Source: Daphnia carinata
Taxonomy: Eukaryota > Arthropoda > Branchiopoda > Diplostraca > Daphniidae
NCBI RefSeq assembly: GCF_022539665.2
Contig: NC_081337.1
Location: 6,114,679 to 6,178,678 of the forward strand
Reading direction: 5' to 3'
DNA length: 64,000 nt
Shown here: positions 21,377-30,689 of the stretch, piece by piece
Layout of the letters: each line of letters begins with the position of its first letter
Numbering within the stretch: the first letter of the stretch is position 1
The notes under the pieces: model-generated
Databases searched by the model: none
The model's input: the letters and a program-made list of their open reading frames with translations, nothing else
Told to the model about the DNA's origin: nothing
Program-made: the position numbers and the translations under genes

Positions 21377-24111
21377 ATGGATGCGTCCTCGTATTCGTAC
21401 GAGGGCGACGTCTGTATACATACCGATCCTGCAACAGGGTACCAATATCAGTGGAATACCGAAGAAAAGAAATGGGAGCCAAAGACCAGTACCGAAACCC
21501 AGGTCGTTGCTAATGCCAGTACCGAACCGAAATATGAAATAGTGGGAAATACTTATGTGTACAAAGATGAAAATGGAAGGCTTCTTGAATGGGATCTATC
21601 AGCTAAGGAATGGAAACCAAAGATTGTGACAAAAGCAAAAAGGATTGCAAAAAATCCAGATGAAGAGTTTGATTCTTCAGATGCAAGTGATGAAGAGAAA
21701 TTGCTGGAACAAAAACGAAGTGTTATCAGCCATCATGTGTGTGTGAATAGCAATGGAGTTAGAACCTACACTGACCCTTCAGATGGGACTATTTTTGAAT
21801 GGGATGAAGATAAAAAGGCTTGGTTTCCAAAATTAGATGAAGAATTTATTGCTCGATATCAGTTAAGTTATGGTGGGAATGCAATTGCAGAGCCGGAACC
21901 AGTACCAGTACCAGAACCACACACGAAAAAGAAAGAACCACAGCCAAAATTAGAAAAGAAACAAGCCAGTGAGCCAAATTGGTTTGAAGTTGATCAAACT
22001 AAGAACACTAAGGTCTATGTCACTAATCTTCCCTCCGACATAAGTGAAGAAGAAGTGGTTGAGTTCATGCAAAAGTGTGGAATGGTTGAAAAAGACTTGG
22101 AAAGTGGAAAGCATAAAATAAAGCTCTACAGAGATGAAAATGGGCAGGTGAAAGGAGATGCCCTCTGCACATACATCAAGGTAAGTTTGAAATTAATTTT
22201 TTCTGTGTGTTAAAGCAATTCATTGCAAAATTTGGGCTGGGGTTGCTTTAGTCAGAGGCAGCTCACATATATAGTGAAGGTTTCTGCATTAAATATGCTG
22301 AGATAAGTAAATAGTGTTTTTTAAATTTTATAGAACAAATATTTACCTTGTGCACAGCTTATGGTTCCATTTATGACCTTGTTCAGGATCCATGTAAACA
22401 CAGTGCCATTCGCGTAATCTCCCTTCGCTTAATTCACCAAAACCCAGAAAGTTCATAGGTTGTCCAGTTGCTCCCCAAAGCCACCGCTGGCCGCTCCAAT
22501 CATACAGCCCTCCGATCCAGCGCTCCAGTCGAGCTTTTTTTGATGAAAAAGTTAAAACATAAAATATTAATAATCAACAAGCATAGCTTACCAAATTCTG
22601 GACGAGAGAGATAAGTTTGAATTGTGCCGTCTTCCCAGCGACTATCAAGTACTGCTAACTGAGCTCCATGATCGCGACATGCAAAATGTGCATTCTGCCA
22701 ACTTGCGATGTAGGAACTAAAATAATAGCACCCATTACCGAGACGAACAAAGTCAGCAGGGCAAAAGTAACGAGGTCTGACGAGGGACTCTGCAACCATC
22801 ACAATAAGAAAATGCGTATTAACTTGAAAAAAAAAAAGAACTTAAATTTAGCACACTGTGAGCCAACTCTTTAAACTCTACCTGATCCACGAGCTAGAAA
22901 AATAACCAACAACAAAACGATCCGTTGCATTTTCTAAAGAAGCCTTCTGAAGGATTCAAATTATTTTGGTAGCGAAGTGTCAGAATCGCGTGCACTTTCT
23001 TAGGTTGCTTTGACGTCGTAGCGCCGAGTTAGGTCCGTGGCAATGCATGTCATTTTCTGGTTGTGTTCTTGAATGACCCCAAAAAGAAAAAATCTTGCTC
23101 ATGAATGGCTAACGGACTGGTTCTCCCTTCAGGTCGAGGCCATAAGGCACCAAACAGAACTTGATACGTTTTAATCGGGAGGCCTTTTATCTGATTCTTA
23201 CAAATCCATCTCATCTTTCATAAGTTCTAGTTTGATATATCTACCAGTTAGCTGACAAGCAACCCTTTTGTTGACATTTTTCGTTTTTGTTTAGGTTGAA
23301 TCAGTAGACCTTGCTTTGAGGATTTTAGACGGGAGCGTTCTTAAAGGCAACACTGTTGGTGTTGAACGCGCCAAGTTTATGCTCAAAGGGGACTATGACC
23401 CAACGAAAAAGCCACGGAAGCGTAAGAAGAAGGATGTAGAAAAGTTGAAGAGGAAGCAGGAAAAGTAATGTTTGTTAGACATACCATACCTAATAGAATT
23501 ATTTACCACCCTTATTTCATTTGTAAAAATGTACAATTGTTAATCGCATTTCAGATTGTTTGATTGGCGACCAGATAAATTACGAGGAGAACGCTCGAGA
23601 AATGAGAACGTAGTGGTATTGAAACGACTTTTCAAACCAGAAGAATTCGATGTCAATCCTGCTATGTTGCTAGAATATCAACGCGATTTAAGGGAAGAAT
23701 GTGCCAAGTTTGGACATGTGAAGCGCGTGATTATTTTTGATGTAATTTGCTTCTTCTGTATTTGCATTATTCTCTTTTCATTTTTAAAGAAATAACGTCT
23801 TTACAGAGAAATGAAGAGGGAGCAGCACAAATTTTTTTCAAGACCCCTGAAGAAGCTGATCGATGTATTGAAGTTCTACATGGACGTTGGTTCGCAGGTC
23901 AGAAAATAACAGCCGAAACATGGGATGGGCAAACAAAATACAGGTATGAAGGAAAAAAATTATTCTTCATTCGAGACTTTATATATGATCTTTAATTGAA
24001 CAACCGAATTGGAATTCCAGGAAGGATGAAACTGAAGAGGAAAAATCAGCTCGGTTGAAAAAATGGTCTGAGTTTTTAACTAAAGAAGAACAAGAGGAAT
24101 CTGATGACTGA
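21377..24111 (+). CDS. HTATSF1: HTATSF1 / TAT-SF1 / CUS2 homologue (462 aa)
   Basis: U2 snRNP-associated splicing factor in the nucleus. Five exons: 21377-22180, 23295-23464, 23555-23741, 23807-23943 and 24021-24111, all in phase. Three copies of a short aromatic motif come first (YQYQWNTEEKKWEPK, LLEWDLSAKEWKPK, TIFEWDEDKKAWFPK); the last matches human YEWDLDKKAWFPKI. RRM1 spans about 211-300 (KVYVTNLPSDI...YIK.ESVDLALRILD). A basic linker follows, then LFDWRPDKLRGERSRNENVV and a UHM-type RRM with the RWF signature at 414-416, which in this family docks SF3B1 ULMs. The long acidic C-terminal tail of the human protein (755 aa) is absent: the protein ends 46 residues after RWF. Intron 1 (1.1 kb) is far longer than the others and contains a gene on the other strand. 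Confidence 0.95.
22220..22930 (-). CDS. Secreted C-type lectin-like protein nested in HTATSF1 intron 1 (165 aa)
   Basis: Four exons: 22930-22882, 22789-22592, 22533-22347 and 22283-22220, all in phase. It starts with a signal peptide MQRIVLLLVIFLARGSG. One CTLD follows: CPADFVRLGNGCYYFSS, SWQNAHFACRDHGAQLAVLD, the hallmark ERWIGGLYDWSGQRWLWG, then HCVYMDPEQGHKWNHKLCT and NLHYICELPL. Cysteines fit the long-form fold. The Ca2+/sugar motifs are not canonical: GQPMN stands where EPN or QPD is expected, and WNH stands for WND. Sugar binding is therefore doubtful. Opposite strand to its host and wholly within the intron at 22181-23294. The last exon was chosen because it restores the ICE motif. Confidence 0.88.
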
Positions 24112-24143
24112 GTGAATCGTATGTATGAAATGCGGTGAACTGA

Positions 24144-24149
24144 AATAAA
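24144..24149 (+). terminator. Poly(A) signal of HTATSF1
   Basis: AATAAA beginning 33 nt after the HTATSF1 stop codon. Confidence 0.6.
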
Positions 24150-24224
24150 CATCCCTTGCGTATGTCACTTGTTCACTTGAAAGTATACCATGCTTTGGAT
24201 TTATCTTGTTTCAGTAAGAAGAGA

Positions 24225-24230
24225 TTTATT
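24225..24230 (-). terminator. Poly(A) signal of PPM1G
   Basis: AATAAA on the minus strand about 245 nt beyond the PPM1G stop. The HTATSF1 signal lies about 75 bp away on the other strand, so the two 3' ends nearly meet. Confidence 0.5.
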
Positions 24231-24475
24231 TTCTAATTATTTTCCCCGCAAACAAGGCAAGGTAATTTACTGAGATTTTCGTGACAATGGCTTATGATGT
24301 ATTTTGAACGTTAGCATTTATTTCTGTTCGAAACTTACGACGCATGGACTCAACTGGAACGACGAATACCGTGGAATTTATGAGGGATCGAGTGAAATGA
24401 TCCACTTTTGAAGTGGACATATTTCTGAATTGGACAAGTTTCTGAACTGCGTCAAGTAGGCAATCAACGATATCT

Positions 24476-26856
24476 TCATGAAACAAGTTCTGAATCTTTT
24501 GCTTTTGTGTCATCCTCGTTACTAATGGCAACCTCAACTCGTTGTTTTTTGCTCCTATGCGACATTTCGCCTAAAAGGTACATAGTATTCAAGTAATTGG
24601 TATGCGTTGTGAGAATGTTATCAATGGTTACCTTCACATTCTGGTTCCGCAGTGTCTGGCGAAGAGTTTTCAGTTAGCTGCCGCTTCATTGGCTGGGAAG
24701 GAGTTGGGGCAGTCTCAGAAATGGTGATTTTGCTTTCTGGTAGAAACCGATCAAGACGTACAATGATCGCTGTCATATTGTCGCATCCTGTTCCATCCCC
24801 TAATGTGTTTGGCGAAAGACATTCGTCGAAGAGCTAGTAAAACATAAATCCATTTCAGTATCAAACAAGAATTCAGAAACTGTTTGCAGGAAATCATTAC
24901 TTCTTCACAAATTTGTGATAATGTTTTTGATTGGCTGAGACGGGGCCTAACGAAATCAACAACTTGCTGATTAGTTTTTGAATTCCAAATGCCATCACAA
25001 GCTAATACAATAAAATCATCGCCTTCTTCTAAATCAATGGATTGTATGTCCGGCAAAGCAGTGATCATCTGTTCACGAGGCCCAAGTTGGCTGTTCTGCT
25101 TGTAGGCATGATCACCTAAATACGGATGTCTTGAATTTAGCATAAAGAAGAACTGCTCGTGTAACTTTAATGTTTTACCAATCGCTCGCGACAAGTTAAG
25201 TCCACCATTCACCCTGCCATCTCCTGTCACAACTCCACCAGCACGTTCAATACGAGAACGCTCAGGCTCGTCTTCTGGCTTGTGATCAGCACTAAGCGGA
25301 ACCGCGCGTCCCTTTCGGCTAAGGACACATCGGGAATCCCCGGCATTTGCAACGTATAAGGTGTTACCTCGAATCAGCCCCAAAACAGCTGTGCAACCAC
25401 TGTCGGAGCCGGGCTAAAACATGTCGCAAGTTGATTATCAGCACATAAAGACCATTATCTGTACCTACTTACCTCTTCTTTTAGGTTCATCGAGAAATTT
25501 TTCGCCTTCTTTTCAACCTCTTCCTCGTCTTCCTCTTCGTCCTCTTGATCCTCCCACTCATCATCGTCATCATCGTCTTCCACAGCTAGATCTTCGTCAG
25601 AACTGGATTCACCATCAAAATCTTCGTCTTCTTCGTCATCACCATCTTCTTCGCTGTTTTCGTCATCATCGTTGGTAACTATCGCTCTAGTAAATAAAGA
25701 AAACCCGTTCAACTAAACGTAAGCTAAGGTTCACCATCAAATCTTTGACATCTTCATAGATATTACTTATAGAGTTCGTCTGCTGACTTGCTTCTGAGGG
25801 ACCTTTTGCGTTCCTGACGCTTACTGATTTCTTCCGCTTCACGGCGTTCAATTTCCAGCTCTTCTGGTGTTTTTTCAACGGTTTTACGGATACTGTTACT
25901 TAACCCTTTACCGACACCTTTTCCTTTTATACTAATGGGCACTTCATTCGATTTTAAATGACTGCTGTCATGATTGTCGGACCCGTTGTGAATTTTTCCG
26001 TTCGTCTCTATCTGCACATCAGTTACATCTTTTTGTGATTTTACTGCGGAGTTTACTTCACTGTTATCGTCCACTGGTTTTTCTTGCACTTCGTTTTCGG
26101 AACTTGCATTTTCCCCAATGGAATCCCTCAAGTCCTCAGTCTTAGCAGGAGTATCTTCAGTTTTACTGACTGAAGTTTCTGATCCACAGTTGTTCTTTCT
26201 TCCTTTAGCATACGCTTTAGATATCAAATCCAGGGAGAATCCTTTGCTATTTTCTTCGTTTCCTTCAACATTTTCCTTAATTCGTTTGCCATATCTTGTA
26301 ATTAGGTCTTCAATTGACATAGTAGCTTCCTCATATAGCTCAGACATTTCATCTGGGTCATCTTCGGATGAACCATCTTTAGTTTTGTTTCCTTTTTAGT
26401 ATAAAATGTTTATTACCATCTATCATCTTCGTAAAGTAAAATAATGCTTACCAGCAATGCAATGCAATGTTTTTACAACATCTTCTTTGGTTAATTGATG
26501 GTCAAAGCCCAAATATGCCTCTTCCAGAGCAGCTGAAATGTCACCTTGCTTGTATGAATCTAATGTTTTAAGGAAATTCGGCAAATGTTCAGCACAGTAG
26601 GTGGCAACTTCATGACCTCCATGCCCATCATAGACAGCAAAGAGAGAGGTGTCAGTGTCAAAGTCAAGAATACAGTTATGAGCATCCTGTAGACAAAGAT
26701 GTTGAATGACAAATCTTAGACGTGGTCAAAATAATTTATAAAAACCTCTTGGGAAACTCGCCATCCTTGCATGGAACTAGCACCATAGCTAAGCTGGTCA
26801 CTCTTCTCATTACAAGAGATTTTTTCAACAATTGGTTCTGACAAATAAGCACCCAT
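24476..26856 (-). CDS. PPM1G: PP2C-family phosphatase PPM1G homologue (643 aa)
   Basis: Nuclear Mn/Mg-dependent Ser/Thr phosphatase linked to pre-mRNA splicing and histone handling. Eight exons: 26856-26746, 26686-26452, 26391-25767, 25686-25473, 25413-25179, 25115-24901, 24833-24632 and 24570-24476; phases agree throughout. It starts [12 protein letters not shown], with Met-Gly suited to N-myristoylation as in human. Metal-binding and catalytic motifs: GWRVSQEDAHN, VYDGHGG (D57), [36 protein letters not shown] (D514) and GTGCDNMT (D563). The PP2C domain is split, as in human PPM1G, by a long insert: a conserved [17 protein letters not shown] segment, a charged region, then a stretch that is almost all Asp/Glu (about 330-385). 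The tail has a basic cluster (HRSKKQR). The first donor (GAG|gttttt) is weak. The 63-nt intron at 25116-25178 is in frame and stop-free. Confidence 0.94.
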
Positions 26857-27314
26857 TTCAGTGGTCAGTGCAACTAAGATAGTTAAATTATTCGTCCGAA
26901 TGTTAGATTATATCTAAAACAACGTAGTTAGAGTGTCACTCTGAAAAAATTGTGTATTAATTTTTTTCAGTCGAAACGGACAAAACCTCATACAGGCGAT
27001 TTACCGCTTCGGTATTGGACTGGCAATAGTAAAGATCAAAACCGTTAGATGGCTGCCAACTTTCTGCTCCTTTATCTAGCGCATGCCACAAACACTTTCA
27101 GCAATTTTACCTAGATGGCAGAATGCTACCACGTGCTCTTCTCGCTTGTCTGCTGAACTATTTTTGGTATTTTAAAAGACCTGAGTTAGTCAAGATAATA
27201 GTTTTAACTGAAGTTAAAGTGCTGTCCAATTTTGAATTGTGAAATCAAATTCTATCTGAGATTAATACCAACTGCCGTTACGGTCATTTCGGTAATATAC
27301 CGTGCATTGACACC
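26857..27314. promoter_or_regulatory. Divergent promoter PPM1G / NGDN
   Basis: 458 bp between divergent start codons, so both transcription starts must lie here unless 5' UTR introns exist. Two TAGATGGC elements in the same orientation (27047-27054 and 27113-27120) lie 66 bp apart. They share the AGATGGC core (GCCATCT on the other strand) with the LTO1/HTATSF1 region. No clear TATA box. Confidence 0.5.
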
Positions 27315-28593
27315 ATGGGGGAATCGCATACTGTTGATTTGGAAAACGTTTTGGCAGCCGATTTACCTCTTGCTGTTTCGAACCTTAACGATATCAAAAC
27401 AATAGTGACACAAGTTAACCAAATGGTTCGAAACATAATTGACCGTGTAAAAAACAAAGAACTTCCCACAGCTCAGGGAATGAGTTTTTTAGACGTAAAA
27501 AATCAGCTTTTGCTGAAATATTTAATGAATTTAAACTGTGTCCTATTAAAAAAGGTTACTGGAGAATCCATCAAAGGCGGCAATTCAATTGGTAATTGCT
27601 TCTCAATTCTATTTAAAATTCAACTTCAATATTTCTTTGCAGATAGACTTGTAGAAATAAGAACTATGCTAGAACGCATGAGGCCTGTGGAACATAAATT
27701 GCGATACCAAATTGAAAAACTGCTCAAGATAGCTACCACAGGAAAGTTTGAGAGTAGTGATCCCCTTCAATTTAAAGCTAACCCGGACAATCTGATTAGC
27801 AAGGTAGCAGCCAGTCTATTGTAGTAATTTTTCATTCACTCATCAAGTATTTTCCATAAGCTATGGATGATATGATAAAACAATTTAATGAAATCACTTC
27901 ATTCTTGCATTTGTAGGTTGGAAATGATGATTCATCAGATGATGACCAGAAGGAAAAGAAATCAGGAGTGTATATCCCACCAAAATTAGTTCCAATGAAA
28001 TATGGTAAATGGTTACTTAAATGTTGAAAATGGTAATGTTACTAGTCTAATTTTTGTAACTCTCTACCTTAAAAGATGGGGATGAAACTATTGATCAGCG
28101 TTCGTCTAAAATCGCTGAAAAAGTACGACGCCATGCATTGAGCTCGAGCGCATTGCAAGGTCTGAAAGAGGAGTTCATGGATACGCCATTGGAGGTTGTA
28201 GAATCAACGGCCAACGCAAGCAAGATGAGTGTTGCACGTGAACGCCAAGAACGTCAAGAGTGAGTCAATAATAGTTTTACAGCAAATGGTATGTCCGTTA
28301 GCATTAAAGTATTTCCCTGTGTATCACAGGTATGAGGAGACGTATTTCACCCGTTTACCTTTTACTCGCCAAGAAAGACATAGTACACGGCAGCAATATT
28401 CATCTAAAGCACTTGCTAGTGAATTAGCAGGTATGGGCACGCTTCCAGAAAAAAAACGTAAAAGTCAAGGAGGAAAGAAGAAAGGTAAAAATAATTACTT
28501 GCAGATCGATATAATTGTGTGTGAGGCCATGCCTTTATCTTTTCCTTTATATTTTGTTATGTAGGAGGATTTAAGAAAAGGCGAAAGAATTGA
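27315..28593 (+). CDS. NGDN: Neuroguidin homologue (297 aa)
   Basis: Sas10/C1D-family protein of the small-subunit processome, nucleolar; also described as an eIF4E-binding protein. Six exons: 27315-27591, 27643-27803, 27917-28004, 28076-28259, 28330-28484 and 28565-28593. The Sas10/Utp3/C1D domain covers about 15-145, with QGMSFLDVKNQLLLKYLMNL, RLVEIRTMLERMRPVEHKLR, YQIEKLLKIATTGKF and DPLQFKANPDNLISK matching human GLSFLEVKDQLLLMYLMDL and following blocks. Then an acidic stretch, YIPPKLVPMKYD, YEETYFTRLPFTRQER and the basic tail GKKKGGFKKRRKN. Length is near that of human (315). It is divergent from PPM1G and convergent with FBXO31, stops 44 bp apart. Its first AATAAA (28714-28719) lies inside the last FBXO31 exon. 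Confidence 0.95.
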
Positions 28594-28637
28594 ACTATGT
28601 TTCCATTGTCGGTTTTGTATTACACCACGCAATACGA

Positions 28638-30323
28638 TTAGGTTGAATTAGTAAATTCTTCTTGGACACGATGGTACATACTAAGGGCATGTAAACTTGT
28701 CCAAAGAAAACCGAATAAATCTTCATTGAAAACAATCCAATGACCTTCAACGAAACTGGGCTCTCGAAATCCCTCCTGTGCTATTTGTCCAAAGCCGTGA
28801 AACCTGTAAGTAGAAAAACAATTTTTCTTATGTCGTTTTGGCACATCTTAATTGTAATGCCAGATAGATCCCGTTGCATGAAAACTTACCTGGCTTTGCA
28901 ATAGTTGGGCACTGGCTGGTAACGCTCAACGCAGTCATATGGAACTGTAAAAATTTGGGAGTTTGGTAACTCGTACCATTCAACATCAGAAGAAGCTGGT
29001 TGAATTGATTCAATATTTTCAAAGCTCGCCTGCTGCCTTTCGGTAAGATGCATACAGAATGGTAGATCAGCACGGAATGTAACTTGACCAGCTGGAATAT
29101 TAGGGTCTCCCTGCGAAAGATAATTCAAATTAACAAAGCCGCCAGAATTCCGGAGAAATTACCATACAGTTATTTTAACGGCTTTCACTTTGTTTACATC
29201 TTCTTCGTAGTTGAGCAGAATTAGTTCTAGACCGTGTGATGAGTATGTACCCTTAAAAGGTTAGTTTGTTTTTAAATTTAAAAAGCAAGTTCGTACAGGT
29301 CAATAAGAAAGGTAAAATCACCTTGAAAAGTCCTGGTTGAATCGGTACCCTATAATAACATCTTTTCGGGAGAACTAATCTCGAATAATGAGTCTTTAGA
29401 GCCGTTTGTCTGAGAACCATGTACTTGTAAATCATTTGTGTTCTGGTAGATGATGACAGCTCACCCCGATAATCACTTTGTTCTGACAGCCAAACTTCCA
29501 GATCATCCACACTAGCATGGTGGTTAGAATTTTCAACACCACTTTCACATTGTCTTGTTAGATAGTATGACGCCGGACTACGCGGAGTTAAAGCCTGTTA
29601 TATCGAAACTAACAATTGAAGAGGAACGAACCAGTTAATGCTGACATTACACATTACCTTCTTCCCATAACTTAAGGTGCATGGATGTTTTTGAAGAGGA
29701 TTGATACAACATTTAATGCTAATTTTATCAAATTCATCTAACTCTATTGAGAAAACTGTCTTAGGTCTCAAAGGGTTAGATATGTAGGGATTTTTAGGAA
29801 GCTGAAGTTCAAAGGCACACAGTTTTCCCTCTGCATACTATTAAAAGAAATGTTCTAAAACTTTTCCACTTGAAAATAGCTAGGAATTGGTAACCTTGAT
29901 ATGTAAGAGTCCTCCATAGCAATCCGCATGTCTGTTCCACAAACCCAAAAACCTGCCATATTGGCAAAGTACTAAAGAAGTGAAAAAGTAAATTGAAATG
30001 AGGTAGGTATTGTTGCATTTAATGTGTTATATAGGATAGAATCCTACCTTTGCTGTAGAATTTTTTTGCAAAGCCCCTCTTAGTATGCAATTTTATTTGA
30101 AATTTTTGGAAACATGACAGTACCCAGACTTTATCACTCAGCTTCATTTGATGGAAGAACTTACATGTAGAAGTCAAAGAAATAATGTCACGTGGTGCGA
30201 GAAGAGAGATTATTTCTTCCAAAACTGATGTACAGATAAAATGTTTCCAAAATTCTGGAAAATGTGTTGGAAATTCTCAGATTATTTCTTACCTTCATGA
30301 GGTAGCAAAGTTAAGTTCATCAT
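28638..30323 (-). CDS. FBXO31: F-box only protein 31 homologue (402 aa)
   Basis: Substrate receptor of an SCF ubiquitin ligase; family substrates include cyclin D1 and proteins with C-terminal amides. Eight exons: 30323-30293, 30224-30048, 29971-29895, 29837-29658, 29594-29322, 29251-29168, 29110-28890 and 28803-28638, all in phase. The F-box is at about 6-45 (LPHEVLEEIISLLAPRDIIS, then LTSTCKFFHQM). The FBXO31-specific part follows: YGRFLGLWNRHADCYGGLLH, PGLFKGTYSSHGLELILL, ITGDPNIPAGQVTFRADL, YCKARFHGFGQIA and IVFNEDLFGFLWTSLHALSM. These match human YGGLLN, PGLFKGTYGSHGLEIV, ITGDPNIPAGQ, GTGLIAGHGF and FDEDRFGFVWLELKSFSL. It is shorter than human (539), lacking the N-terminal extension and a disordered loop. 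Two adjacent ATGs open it (30323 and 30320). Confidence 0.94.
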
Positions 30324-30689
30324 ATTATATTTAATCTAATAAGTTTGTGTATAAATTCGAATTCAATGGTATTAGAAATAATCTAGAATAATGTAAAGTG
30401 GAATATCATACTGCAATTCTGTTTACATTTCAAGTAAACAGAATAAAAATACTTTTGAAAGCAGACGTTACTTCAAAGACCCTACCGTACACCATCTACC
30501 AGACACTGAATAAACCTAAAATATCTATTTCTATTGTATTAAAAACCTTGAGGAGCTCAGTGGCACAGACAACGAAGTAAAGGCTGTACGCTACGGCGCT
30601 AGTGTAACACATAACAGTTCTCTATCAAACCATGAACTCTACGTGAAAACAAACTTCATTTTCGTGCTCTTTGTTAAAAACAGCACAGC
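30324..30689. other. Spacer between FBXO31 and the satellite array
   Basis: AT-rich, no gene or known repeat seen. The FBXO31 promoter should lie here. Confidence 0.4.
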
